NCBI GenBank assembly: GCA_029931535.1
Contig: JAQPZY010001536.1
Span: forward strand, 682,001 to 746,000
Origin: Margaritifera margaritifera
Lineage: Eukaryota > Mollusca > Bivalvia > Unionida > Margaritiferidae
Reading direction: 5' to 3'
DNA length: 64,000 nucleotides
Shown here: positions 46,245-59,507 of the stretch, in pieces
Position numbering within the stretch: position 1 is the first letter of the stretch
Layout: each line of letters begins with the position of its first letter
Translations under genes and position numbers: made by a program
Notes under the pieces: generated by a model
Databases searched by the model: none
What the model was told of the DNA's origin: nothing
The model's input: only the letters and a program-made list of their open reading frames with translations

Positions 46245-48676
46245 TATCAATTTGATTTGCATGGTTTATTTATTGCAGAAAATGTAAATATGTATGTTTC
46301 AGTTGATTAATCTTTTAACTTTTTTTTGATAGGGTAAGATATGGTACACACCTGACATGTGCACCTTTAGAACAGTTTTGAATTTTGTATTTTTTTCATT
46401 TTTCATAAGAAGTGAATGATCGAGAGGTTAATAAAATTCATGTGCTGTTGTTCTGTCCTTGTAGTGTAATAAAGTAAACTTCAGCAGCCAAAGTTCTGAA
46501 TTAGATTGGCTGACCAATATTTTGAAACAGATATTTATCAACAACAACATAAATGAACATTCAATAATGTTTCAGTAATTATTGTGAGAGCTTAGATAAA
46601 AGGGTTTTCTAAACAATATACATGTATATTACTAGAGGACAGTATGTAGAAATATACAGCTTTTTGGAGTTTGACAGTTATATACCTGTAGTTGTATTAT
46701 TTAAAAAATCTTATTCAGTTTTAATTTTATGTTGCAGAAAAATTACTAATTCTCCACATATGTCCAGTGGGGTAAATTATTAAAGTGAAAACCTCCTGAC
46801 TAATATTGCATTTCCAATACTTTGTAGTGTAACCTCTGGACTTTAAATGTCATTTGTATACTTTTTAGCATGTAAAAGAAAAAGTTGCATATCATTTAGA
46901 ATATAGGATGCAATAACTACATTTTCATCTTTTTTTTTTTCTCCGATAAATATACTCTAGTCTTTTTTTCATTGACCTTTGGTTTCAGCTTTGGGTCCCA
47001 TTTTCAGTAACGAATTATGTTTTGAGACATGTAGAATTCCTCATTTTGATAGGTTACTCTTGAATTTTATATTGAACAGTCAACAGTCATGATTTGCATA
47101 GCTTCACGCTTAATGCTCGTGGAAAACTCTCACCACGGGGCAGTTTATAGAGATAATTGCAGGGGTCATTTTACAACTAGCCCATGGCCTGTGGTTTTTG
47201 AGGAGGGCTAGTTAATACTGACAGCTGTGGAGCCAGTTAAATTTTCTGAAGTCATTATTAAATTTGACTGTGAGGGCCAGTTGATTTTTCTGCAGGGCTG
47301 GTTATTTTCATGTAAGCTGGCCCGGCTGGACAATGGAAAAATATTATGTTAAGTCTGCACCTGTAATTGTCATAGAGGTGATTAAAAGGTAAAGGCAGTC
47401 AGTTATAAACAACCACCATTCCACAGATTACTTAATTGACTGACAAAAAAAACTACGGTGATTTTGTGTTTGCTAGTCTTTTCAGGATTGTTGTGGGAGT
47501 GCCCATTAGGCTAATTTGCATAGGTCAAGTATAGAAGTGGAACAACCAATTAATTTAAAGTTAGGTAATTCAGAGATAAGTGTTGGAGAAACAAAAGTTA
47601 TTACACTTCGTTGCTTTGAATGAGAATGTTTAAGTCATATTTATTAAAGATTGTTGGCTAATTCATGATCAGTGGCAATGTTTCTTTGATTTTACTCGTT
47701 ACATAAAATGCAAAACATGATTATTTTGGTAGTTGGAATGATAAAGTTATGAGAAGTGTCACTCTGTGGGAGTGTGATTCATTCTTAAAGGCAAAATGTC
47801 AAAAGATATCTATGATTCAGGGAAGGATGAGCCATCTACAAAGCAAGCAAAGCCCTGCAAAACTAAATTTAAAAACTCTGGTTGAAGAACAGCAGCAAGG
47901 GGGAGCATTTTATACTTTGCACATACTACAAACACCATACCAACATTAGTGATGCTGGAATATACAACATCCATCAACATAATAATACCATACTGCATCA
48001 GGGCAGATGCAGAAAGATAATGTTTAATGCCGAGAAAAATTAAACAAGATCTTCGGGGAAGTTTGAACATCAGTATCATCCAGTCTCTAATGAGTGCAAA
48101 TATGAAACTAATGGCATTTGCATCACCTTTAAAACCATCCAATCAACTATTGACAGCCAAGTTATCATCTACAAGTTAATACTGTATTCCACTATTCAAG
48201 GGGTTTTAAAGACAAAAACAAAAGCGTATTTTTTATTTAATGTCTGTCTGGTTGTGATTATATGAGTGTGTGTACTTGTATATATGGTGATGATATATAA
48301 CAATACCAAGTCTGCCAGCTAATTTTGTTTGAGTGTATTAAATGCTTCAAAGAATATTTTTTTTTCTTTTATTCAGATTTGAATTTCCAATAATTTTCTA
48401 TAGGCTTATATGAGTAAAGAACTTATTCTCAATTGTACAACATCACTTATTTGGGTCGCAAGCACACACCCCCCCACTACCACCACCAACACAACCACCA
48501 CAACCACAACACACTTTTTGAATCTCAGAAGAAGAAAAAACAGTACTGCCTGGTAGGATACTGTGGTTTTCATGTTATCAGGCTGAGTACCTGATTCAGA
48601 CTAAAATTTAGCCAAAATAAGTGAGAAAAACTGGAAATTTCCATGAAGATAAAGAAGAATTTCTTTTTTTATTGTA

Positions 48677-48815
48677 TATCAGGGTCCGTGTTGTTTGTTC
48701 TACTGATTACTCCTAGCAAACTGCATAGGCCCAGATCTGCATGTGCATTATGCAACAGCAGATCTGGGTCAGTGCAGTTTACAGCTGGATTCAATTTATA
48801 AGTTAGTATATACAG
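48677..48815 (+). mobile_element. Double-hairpin MITE, copy 5 (5' truncated)
   Basis: Begins in the right arm of the CAACA-type hairpin (ATCAGGGTCCGTGTTGTTTG) and contains a complete CTGCA-type hairpin and the right inverted end, followed by TA (48816-48817). Confidence 0.85.
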
Positions 48816-49935
48816 TAGCTTCCAGGTATGAAGGGAAAATCCACCTGTAAGTTGTTCCAGGTTTTATGATACATGCTGATTACGTTTCAAGACAGGGTTG
48901 AAAAACTTTGCATGGAGCTTAAACTGTTGTTCAATTTCAAAATTAAAAAAATCAGATTTATCATTAAGATATTACTGATAATAAATTTTTGGGAAGTAAC
49001 TTAAAATTCTAATTGCCCAGTAGAATTTGTAACTTGTGCTGGGCTGAGGGATAAGTGATTTATAATTTTATCAAACCTTAAAACTGAGAAAACTTAAGCA
49101 TCTAGAAAGACTAGTCATATTCTACAAAGCAGAATAGACACAGCCAGTAGACAAAACATACATCACATTATTGTTTGCCATATTGACATGTTGAAATATG
49201 TTCTTCTACACTGATTTGCATTCAGAGTGACATAAACATACAATGTTTTTTATTATTAATTCAGATGATGTGAATATCAGTACCATTTAGCCATTAGGTC
49301 TTGTGAAACTGCTATGGAATGGTCTGTGTTCTTCACAATGACTTTATGGGAATATGTGGTGAATACACATTAAATCATGTCTTGCCCTGATTGGATCAGA
49401 GGAAAGTTTTAGCTCAGGCTAAAAGAGGCATTTGCACAATCAATATTTGTGTAATTCATTGGGTCAGTGCCCAGGGTTCAATATTTTCAAGAACCATTGC
49501 CAAGACAAGACAGTTTGATAATTTCCCATAACACACTAGTATTTCCCATTTCATTATATGCCAATATTTTCCCAATGTTTTGTTCAGGAAGGCAGAAATG
49601 TGAATTTAATATACTGTATTCTGCCAAATAGATGCACCCAGCATGTGAAAACTAAATACAGCATGTACTGATGTAATTTTCCTACTAGTGTCCAGCATTC
49701 CCATTCACCTACTACAGTTCATTAGTAACATACAAAAACTGCAGTGCTCACACATTTCTAAACATAACTAGTGCATATACATACAGAAATCAGTAAGCTC
49801 TGTGCCATGTGTACAGTGGTAGAAAAATTAGGAAAATCCGTTGTTGTCATTGGGCAACCAGCTTTGAAAATCTGATTGCCCAGCAAACCACTGCTGTTGT
49901 CTCCAAGATTGCTGTAATCAAACAACTTATTATTC

Positions 49936-49938
<3 letters not shown>

Positions 49939-50029
<91 letters not shown>
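49939..50029. repeat. (AT)n microsatellite
   Basis: About 45 uninterrupted AT units in the intron. Confidence 0.97.
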
Positions 50030-50034
<5 letters not shown>

Positions 50035-53000
50035 TTCATGTATGTGTGTGTCTTTATACATGTGTGTATTATTGTGCAATTATTTGTCACAAGACATAAG
50101 TAGCAATCTCCACAGAAACAATTGGGATTTATTTCTTCACTTCTCTGTGATTTGTTATCGAAATTTAATTGGATCAAATAAGTACTATCTATAAACTGGT
50201 CTCTAGTCATAATTAAACGTCCAAAATGAACCTTTACATTAATTATTAGAGACTTTAAATTGTAAAAAGAAAATATACCCCCCCCCCCAATAATACAAGT
50301 TTATATTATACCTACCAGTATTACTTATAAAGTGATCATCAGTTCTGCAAATGGAAGATGTGTTACAAGTCTACACAGTAATTTATTTGAGACTTTCAGT
50401 GTAATCATAATAAAGAGTGATATCAAAAGTTTGTGTTAGTTACACACAATACTAATCAGCTATCCTACTTATGGAAAGTGTCACACAAGACTAATACATT
50501 TGTATTATATATATTTGAGATCAGCAAATTAAAGATACCCCTACCCAGAAACTTGTCCATATTTTGTATTTACCTGAGCTTACACCATTACAGTTCATGT
50601 TAACGTTAATCTGAAACTATTACATTTAGTTCTGTGTCTAAATGGTCAGGTCACATGGGATTTTGTTTATACAGTACATTATTCTCCACAGGATTTTGAA
50701 AGTTGCAGTCCAGGACTGCTTCCTTGAAGAAAGTTGCAGTCGCAGAACTTAAACTTGCAATCCCGAGAACGATGCCTTTTTTTTCCCCCTGCAATAATTT
50801 AGAACATTATGAGTGTATTGTTGTGTCACCAGTATATATGTCACCAGATTGCTAATGCTAATTAATTGTGGAATCTTTAGTATTATAATAAACGAATGAA
50901 AAATGAAGACATTTGATAACCATGATAATTGTGATTGTGTGTGATGTTACAACTATAATAATTTTCAATCCCTTTATTTTTGTGTGCAGCTAGAAGGAAT
51001 CAAGGAAGAGATTACACTTTTTTTTCTATATTCATTTATTTAATCAGCTTAATTCCATTTCAGACCAATCAAGCTTCCAAGACACTGGAAGGAGAAACAA
51101 ATGACCATATTCCATCCATTTTTTTTCATTTCATCTTTAAGCAACAGAGCATACATCATTTACTTTTTTCTTAAACAAACTGTAAAAAATTTCTCCACAG
51201 CAGGTTTGTAAAAAAAAATCTAAATGCCTAAGTTCTGGATATTCCTCAGCATCACCCTCATCAATTTTTTTACAGTTTCTTGTGTTTAAACGTCCACTGT
51301 CCTTTGTCTTGATGCGATTATGTTGAGCTTTGCAACTTCATTGTGCCTTGGGTTGCCATTGCATTATTCCTTCCACAGTTGTGACACAACGTGCTTAAAG
51401 CTCCTAATGTTGCATGGTTTTCTCGTTTTTCAGCCCATGGGAATGTCCTATTCCATGATTCTATCTACGTATCTCCCAGTCTTTTTGGCATTCTGTTTTC
51501 TTCATCAAAACTCAACATGGTTACTAATTTCTGTGAGCTAGTCCTGGTGCTCATCTACAGGCTTGTGCTCTTCACCAAAGAAATTAGGTAAAGTTGCCAA
51601 CAGAATAGTACACATACGATAATAACTTGAAAACGAAGGTATATCTGTACACACATAAAAACAGCTGATTTTATGATGATTTATGACAATTAACATGGGA
51701 GTTTGTATTCTTCCAACAAAAAAATAAATCTTCACACTATTTTTCTGAATACGGTATATGATAACTTGCAAGTGTTCCAAGCATCGCGTAAGGATTTTTA
51801 ATATGATGGATTAAAACTGTGCTGAGTGATGCTTACAAAAGAGAGTTGTCAAAGCACCAACAATCAGTTAACAGTTGTCTTAATCTCCTTGTCTGCTAAG
51901 ATCGGACCTAAATGTCTTCAGTAGTTATAAGCAGTCATACATCATCGCTCTCTCTTTCTCTAAAGAATTTGATGATTTGATACACTGTTTTTATTTGACA
52001 TTTAGCTGCAAACGAAATTGCTAGTTCATGATATTCTGCTTTTCTTGATGTTGAGACAGTGCAGAGAGACTCTGCATTTACATGTAGCTCCGTATCTTTA
52101 CTCCTTTTAATAAGTCTTTGGTGACAGCTCACAGGCTATTCCCCCTCCTCCCCCTTGAGCATGCATTTAATACATTAATTGCCAAGATACTTATTATACA
52201 ATGACCTACATGTGTACTTTCATTAGGCTTCTTTCATTCTGCTTTTAGTTTTTTCCTATGACTAGCAAGCTTGCATTTTGCAGCTTTTGGATGTAAAGAA
52301 TTTTGGCCACTTTTATTCTAATTATATCACATTTTAACAGTCAAAGAATTGCATTATTATTTTAAAATATTTGATAATAAAGAAATTGCCTATGGTTCTG
52401 ACATAGGACTTTTAAAAAAAACAACCTGAGAATTAGATGCTTCACTCACTATTTAGTATTAATAAAGTTCACATGTCCTTTCATTATGTTAATGTTATCT
52501 AAAATTTGATTCGAAAGATTTTTAAAAAAATCTGTCTGTTACTTTATAAGGGAGTTTATAATGACAGTGACATTGATAACTAAGTACCCCATCATGTTGT
52601 TTCTCTCTCTCTCTCTGTCTCTCTCATTGAAACTCTTTAGCGCATGCTTGCTGGGGTCATAAACAGTAAATCACGACCACTTTATTGATACAACGTCCAC
52701 TCCATGGTGATTTTGTCAGATGCAACTCCGCAGGAAAGCATGGTGTGCAGAGCTATTCCCCCATGAGAAACCATGGTAACTCCACCAGGATGCGTGGGGA
52801 GATAGTGAAGGACTTTTTCCTAATTCTCTCCACTCTCACTCACCCCCACCACAATACATGTACATGGAGAAACGAAAAATCACATGAGCTGTACTGTAGT
52901 ATAAAACAACAGTCATGATTGGTTCAATTAGAAAACATAATATTAAATCATAGGTAATCTGTGTCAAGCCGAAGAGAAAAGAAATTGCAACCGTATGTTA

Positions 53001-53103
53001 TTGTTTTGACAAAAAACAAGCATTCCGTGAGTCTTTTTACTTTAAGGATTCATCCTGATGGTTTGGTAGTACTGAGCGTGATTACTTAATCAGACGAGTA
53101 ATC

Positions 53104-53318
53104 GACACCAGTAGATTAGTGTGGCTTCTTTCCAATGACAGTCACAGACACATGTGGATTAGTGTGTCCTCTTACCAATGACAATAACTGACACAAGTGG
53201 ATTAGTGTGGCATCTTGCTAATGACAGTATCTGACACAAGTGGATTAGTGTGGCCTCTTACAAATGACAGTAACTGACACAAGTGTATTATTTGTGGCTT
53301 CTAACGCATGGCAATTAC
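53104..53318. repeat. 44-bp minisatellite, about 5 units
   Basis: Unit: GACACAAGTGGATTAGTGTG then GCCTCTTACCAATGACAGTAACT. Units differ at several positions, so the array is old. Confidence 0.88.
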
Positions 53319-53356
53319 CCAACACTCAGCTATGGGTTATATGGAGATAATTTGGG

Positions 53357-53412
53357 CACACTGCTTTAGGTACCCCAAAAGCCACACACTGCTTTAGGTA
53401 CCCCAAAAGCCA
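53357..53412. repeat. 28-bp direct duplication
   Basis: CACACTGCTTTAGGTACCCC followed by AAAAGCCA occurs twice in tandem with no mismatch, a recent event. Confidence 0.93.
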
Positions 53413-53814
53413 GTTTAACAACTAAACATTTGTCATGAGGGAAATATATAAAATGTCATTGTAATTTTTGATAATATCATTTTTTAACAATATTTTTCAG
53501 TTGCCTGAAGAGGTTTTCACTGTGAGAAAAATGATTGCTTAGCCTTAATTGTTTGTTGTCCCATGCTCCTGGGCAATGGATTTTTCTACTCCGATCTGTA
53601 CGTATCATTTTTTGGAGTAAACATAGAAGACAGACTTTTCCACACGTTTACAGAGTTTACTCAAACTTCATATGCATATGTAAATTTGTAATCATGGTCA
53701 ACCAGCTGTAGACCAAGATACATGTACTCAGATCTGCTGTAAATGTAACATCATTGGTTGTTCCAGTCATATGGCTTGTTCGTGGACACGTTATTTAGGG
53801 TGGCCATGTTATGC

Positions 53815-54650
53815 AGATGAATAATAATAATAATAATGATGTCTTTATTTAAAGAGGGTAACTCAATTAGTTAAATGCAACTAATCTCCTTTGAGGCCCT
53901 CTACTAAAAAATGAAGGAAAAAAACCCAATCACAAAGTATTATCAGTGGTATCTTCATGCAAGTTTTCTCTTTCACTCTCACGAAAATAACTATTTACAA
54001 GTAAACATATCTACTAATGCATACTAAAATACATTTTGAAAGTAGGAGGATTTAATTGCATATATAAATTTTTGTTTCATCTCCAACAACTGTTTTGAAA
54101 TGACTTTAAGCAAGATCTTCAGATATACATAGCAGTTAATGAGTCAGTTGTGCTTAGATATACCTTTAGACTATTCTGCAAAAATGTGGCATGTAGTAAA
54201 GTTTATATCAGTTTTTACTTTGTTATATAACATTATTAGGTACAAAAGTAGAGAGAGGTTCATTCACTGAGTTTATATATAAAAAATATTTTATACATAC
54301 TTTTATAAAGATGCTAATATAAAATATACAAAACAAGCAAGTGATAAATTTGAAGAATAATATTGCGATAAATCCCAAAACTCAATCTTGAATTTATAAT
54401 TTTCTCGATAGTTTGTTAATATGTAGGTTTGAAATATTGCATGTACATTTTTTGAAAGGATTTAAGTGGATCAGCAGATCAAATGTGAGCAGAAAGTGAG
54501 TTCCATATTTTTTCCCCTGAATACTGTAGACTTCCTTTGAATTGTTCAATGCAAGGTTTTGGTAATTCTAAATTGTTGTTAAAATTCGATATTAGATTAT
54601 AGGGAGAAGATGTTTTGTATAATAATTTAGCCATGTACTCTGTATGAAAT
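53815..54650 (-). mobile_element. LINE 3'-end fragment in intron
   Basis: On the - strand about 54640-54430 reads YNLISNFNNNLELPKPCIEQ and FKGSLQYSGEKIWNSLSAHI, which is the characteristic C-terminal signature (PKPRTEFFKKSFSYSGxxxWNSLP type) of CR1/jockey-like LINE reverse transcriptases. The element runs to an (ATT)n-type tail at 53815-53835 after AGATTAGTTGCATTTAACTA and CTTTAAATAAAGACATC. It is therefore a 5'-truncated retrocopy with its 3' end at low coordinates. The C-terminal stretch is interrupted by a stop. Confidence 0.72.
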
Positions 54651-55705
54651 TTACAAAAATGATTTTTTAAAAACTTGTATTTTTATTACAAATTATGAAT
54701 GTATACTGCACAAAATCATTTTTACTTGCAATCAATACACTTCGACATTAATGGCTGGATGGTTTGTTCTAGAATGATGTCACACATAACAGTAAACAGA
54801 TCCATAGTCATGGCAGGTATGAGTGATGCAGTCGGTCATTTTAAACAATCTAACTCTTCATTAAATTTTAACAGTAAATTTGGGGAGTCATGCTAGAGTA
54901 AATTTTATGAAAGAAATGGATTTTTAACCCACAAATAATGTTGAACAAAAAGCATGATAGATTAACACTTTAAAGATATCTTAGAAATAATGACCTTTAA
55001 AGTTAACAGTGATTCACTGTGAAATAGTCTTTGGTTGATTGGGTACTGTAAAATTTCATTGTTGTTATTTTGTCTTTTCCATTATGATTTCATTTGATTA
55101 GTTCTTTTTTTTATCCCAAGGCAGTAACATGGGATGATTTTTCCTGGTTTACAAGTAAGATGGATTGTACACATTGCTTTTGTACTGCAGATTCATTATT
55201 TATTATTATCTTTGTACAAGTTTTTAGTGGCATTCCTCAGTTTTTATGGTTAAGTTCATCTTTTTGGTGGTATTGGTTTATTCAGTGCAATAAAAATCTC
55301 AAAGGACCAAATTAAATTTTCAGTTTCAAGGTTTTTTTTCTTACTGAGGTTTGCTATTTTCACCTAAGAAAGAGATCTGAGCAGGCATCTTGTTATATAT
55401 AAGTAAATGTTATCTTTTGACAAAACAATTGTGCAAATATAGCTAGAAAAAAAAAAACACAATTTAAAAAAAAAAAATTGAGTATTGCAGATCAGTGAAT
55501 TGAAAAACTACCAATGTGCATAATTTTACAGAAAATTAAATTACACGAAATTTTTTATTTATAGTACATGTAAGTTGACTAATTGGCATTTGTTCAAAAA
55601 TAGTTTTACACAAAATAGAAAGCTGCAGGAAGTTGAAAATCAAGATATGTAAATAAATATTTGTCAAGACATACAACACTTGAAACTCAGACAAAGGTCT
55701 AAGTA

Positions 55706-55922
55706 CCATATATATTCTCATACAAGTCTGATCCAACTGCAGACTGCATGGACCCAGATCTGACATTGCATAATGTGTCGGCAGATCTGGGTCTATGCAG
55801 TTTGTTAGGATTAATCAGTAGAACAAACAGCATGCCAGGTAGATCCTGATCTGCTGATGCATTATGCAACAGCAGGCCAGAGTCTGTGTTTTTTGCAGTT
55901 GGACCTATGTGAGTGTATATGG
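55706..55922 (+). mobile_element. Double-hairpin MITE, copy 6
   Basis: TA flanks both sides. Ends CCATATATATTCTCATACAAG and (complement) CCATATACACTCACATAGG. First hairpin intact (AGACTGCATGGACCCAGATC with GATCTGGGTCTATGCAGTTT); second more decayed. Confidence 0.88.
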
Positions 55923-56697
55923 TAAATTCAAATAATGGTTAGAGCACATGCCATTCACCATGTGGAATACATTATTTTATGACTTACATGTTTATTTTTA
56001 AAGATTATTTATATATTTTAGTAAATAAAGCAAGCTATTTATCATAAAGGGCACTGATCATCTAAATATTGTTTAGTACAATTAAACTGTATTAGAACTT
56101 GTAATACTTTGAAGAATATTAATTAATGACAGATTAACACATAGATAATTAAATTTACATATAAATTCATGTACTCTTTAATTGCATGGTAGTTTTGTTC
56201 ATAAACCTGATAGTCTTAATGAAACTTTCTGAGTTATAGAATTTAATCCCCTTTCCAGCAAAGTTGGCTCTAGGAGGGGTCAAAGAGAAATTTAGCTGTA
56301 CTAAAACTAAATCTGTGTGACTGAAATTTCACACTTGATTAACTTTTATCTTTTTTGGCCATTCATTTGATACATTACAATACCTTTCCTATTCCATCAA
56401 CATTAATAAACATTGGTATGTGGCTGCATCTCAGCAAGAGTAACTCACTTGTACCAAAACCAGCTTAGTACACCTTCAGTATCTTGGGCCCTATTGCAAC
56501 TACACTCGTGAACATTAGTACATGGATACATCACAAAGAGACCAACTCATCTATGCTTAAAGTAGGTCACTTTGATAAAATGTCCATGCTTGAGTGATTC
56601 GGCTATTTTCAACTATATTTTATCTACATTCACGAAAATTGGTAATTGCATGCATCTTAAGAAGGATAACAAAGGGTAACACAACTGCACCAAGACT

Positions 56698-56710
56698 AGG
56701 TCACTGACCT
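56698..56710. promoter_or_regulatory. Perfect AGGTCA-N1-TGACCT palindrome
   Basis: AGGTCACTGACCT is an inverted repeat of the nuclear-receptor half-site with one-base spacing (IR1), a spacing used by ecdysone- and bile-acid-type receptors. It lies within the decayed repeat, so its presence may only reflect the repeat's sequence. Function is inference. Confidence 0.35.
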
Positions 56711-56938
56711 AATTTGTGTGCTCAAGTGACTTTTGTATTTTTAGCTACTCGTTCACCCTCAGTATTTTGCACCCTTTTTTACATACCCGTATTAACATTG
56801 GTATGTGGATGCATCTCAACAAGAGTAACTTGATCATACCAAAACTTTGTCACTGTGACCTAATTTGCTTGCTTAAGTGACATGTATTTTCAGCTGTTAT
56901 TTCTTGCACCCTCAGTATTTTGGACCCTGTTTCACCTA

Positions 56939-57154
56939 CCATCAATACTCGCATATAAGCTGATACCAACTGCAAACTGCATAGACCCAGGTCTGTCATT
57001 GCATAATGCACCGGCAGATCTGGGTCTATGCAGTTTGTAAGGACTAATCAGTAAAACAAACAACATAGACCCTGATCTGCCGTTCATTATGCGACGACAG
57101 ATCAGGGTCCATGTTGTTTGCATTTGGACCCGGCTTATATGCAAGGTTATATGG
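56939..57154 (+). mobile_element. Double-hairpin MITE, copy 7
   Basis: TA flanks both sides; ends CCATCAATACTCGCATATAAG and (complement) CCATATAACCTTGCATATAAG. CTGCA-type hairpin first (core TTGCATAATGCA), then CAACA-type (AACATAGACCCTGATCTGCC). It has inserted into the roughly 150-bp repeat, whose unit resumes afterwards. Confidence 0.92.
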
Positions 57155-57711
57155 TACACTTCTCAGGGAGAGTAACTAAACTATATCAAAACTAGGTTGT
57201 GATCAAATTTGCATGCTTGAGTGATGGACTTTGTATATTTTAAGTTTTGTTTGCTACACCCTCAATATCTTGGACCAAATTTCACCTACATGTATGTCAT
57301 AAAGACTGGTATGTGGATGCATCTCATAAATAGTACATGTAACTTGGTCGTACCAAAACTAGGGCACTGTGACCTAATTTTCAGACTTCTATGACTTTTG
57401 TATTTTCAGCTATTCATTCAGTACACTCTCATTATCTTTGACCCTGTCTGATCTACTCTCCAGAAGATATTTCAACATCTCAAAGAAAGTACCTGAACTA
57501 TACCAAAACTCGGTAATTGTGACCTAATTTTCGTGCTTGTGTGACATTTATATTTTCAGCCATTTTATTTATATATATGTCATCTTATCTTGAACACCAA
57601 CACGGTACATCTAGACAGTCAAACATTGTTTGGGCCCTACACTGATGAAATTTTGTTGATCATCTTAATGAGTGATAATATTTCATCCTCCACATGGTGT
57701 TATTACTGTTA

Positions 57712-57840
57712 ACTTGGACTTCAAATGAGTTGGTAAAAGGTCTGAATCCTGCCCAGACCAGCCTGAATCGACTGTCATGGCATATCTCTTTACGAGGCTC
57801 TTAACTCCCATTGCCTTGGCATTAATCCACATGTAGTCTG
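57712..57840 (+). mobile_element. Decayed SINE (family 1)
   Basis: GGTCTGAATCCTGCCCAGACC (B-box position) followed by CTTTACGAGGCTCTTAACTCCCATTGCCTTGGCATTA parallels the family-1 SINE at 11131 (GGTTCGAATCCTGCTCAGACC, then TTTACTCCAACTGCCTCGGCACTA). Many changes; ends not definable. Confidence 0.6.
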
Positions 57841-59507
57841 TATATTGTCAGCTATTCCAAATGTCAGTCCTGAAGATGAAGGGATTCACATTAATGAGTA
57901 AACACCTTATGAAGACATACTTTGCACTTTGGCAGATATATTGTGGTTAGTCAGGTCTGACCATGCATTTTATCTGTTTGTTGGTCCATCCATCAATTTT
58001 CCTGTAACCTGAACTTTGTTTACACTGTTTGAGAGAGGGTTATCATATTAGTTTGTGATGTTTGACCAGAAAGAGTTGGTAAGAACAAATGTTTCGGATC
58101 CTGGATGCAGTCCCTGGGGAATCGGGTATAAGTTTTTAACATGAATTTTGTCTCCTCAAGTTGAGAGAGGGTGATCATACATGTATTTTGGTATGGTGTT
58201 TCATAATGTTGAGAACATGACAACAGAGATTTGAGATCTTAGATTCAGCCCTGCGGCAGGACTGGGAAGGGAGGGGGGAGGGTGACTGCCAAATGCAATA
58301 AAAAGGGAAGATGTTGTAATGGCTTCTATCTCTGGTTTATAATCTGTGGTAAAAATGGTTAAATTTGATTAGGAAGACTAGATATATCTATATTATATTC
58401 CTGCTCAAATAAACTGTTTGTACCTATTGACAATTTCACTGACATTTTAAGTCAGTAAGTTATACAAAGCTTTATTTTATTAAAATAAACTTTCATTATT
58501 TATTCTTTTTTCATAACTTAGCTCATGCGAAGAGATTTGATATTAGAAATTTATCATAATATAAAAGTCACAGCTGTATCTATTCAAACATGTGCAGAGA
58601 ACATGTTCGTTCATGCCTTTGAAGAAAAGTGATTTTCAAAAAAATCAATGATATTTTGTAAGTGTTAAAAAACACTATGTAGACAGTTGCACACTCAATA
58701 TCAGTATATGTAGTACTGGCAGCAGCATAATTGGAAACCCACATTTGATGAATAGAGTAGCAATGAAATTCGATCATATGTGGGTTTCTGATGATATGGT
58801 GGCATAAACATAATAAGTAAATGTTATTTATGGTGAGTACCAAAGTGACTGTGATTTTTAAAAATCTGCTCCTGGCATGTGTTAAATGTTATTTTCAAAA
58901 GTTTGTAAAGTTACATACTCAGTGGTACACAAATAGTCATTTGCTACTAATTTTTCCAGATGGTTAATACATTTTACCAAATAACTTTCCAGTATTTTGG
59001 CTGCAGCGTTTTTCTTTTTTGTCCATTGTAAAAAAGAGATGTACTCTGATTACCAGCAAAATGTGTATTTTTTAATGTAATTTTGGCTACTACTGGAAAT
59101 TTTAGTGGGAATGTAAAGCAAGTGTACTGTTTCTTGAAAATGTGTAAAAGAAACAAAACTCAAAAGAATGGCCATAACTTAATAAGAATGTAATTAAGGC
59201 TGCAATGTTTACTAATATTTATAAATGTGTACATGGTATGCAATAACCGAAATGATGCTGTTTAATCAAAACAATTCGAAACTCAACCTTTCCCCCAATC
59301 TGCTGAGGGCTATTTATTTGTAAACCATTGCCAATCTGCATGTTGTATCTCGTTAAACTTGCAATTATTTCAGTGCTGTACATCTTTTACCTCTTGTTAC
59401 AACATGATTCAGTTCGTAAGACATGACTTTGTTCAATATATCTGATAATTTAGGTCAAACATTCTTAGGATAGTCTTGATATTGTTTCATACTGGTACAT
59501 ATTTCTA

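Larger units (their letters stand above)
56385..57580 (+). repeat. Decayed roughly 150-bp repeat with AGGTCA palindromes
   Basis: About six units share GGTATGTGGATGCATCTCAA, AGAGTAACTTG, TACCAAAACTAGGTCACTGT, GACCTAATTTGCATGCTTGA and GTGACTTTTGTATTTTCAGC in that order. One copy is interrupted by the MITE at 56939-57154. The GGTCA/TGACC part resembles nuclear-receptor response elements (see findings). Confidence 0.82.

Noticed and set aside
47749..48142. Overlapping frames of 66 (+) and 110 (-) codons in the intron
   Set aside because: No domain recognised; both strands open over the same segment in ordinary intronic sequence.
49758..50210. 150-codon - strand frame across the (AT)n array
   Set aside because: The centre is Tyr-Ile repeats from the microsatellite and the flanks have no recognisable domain.
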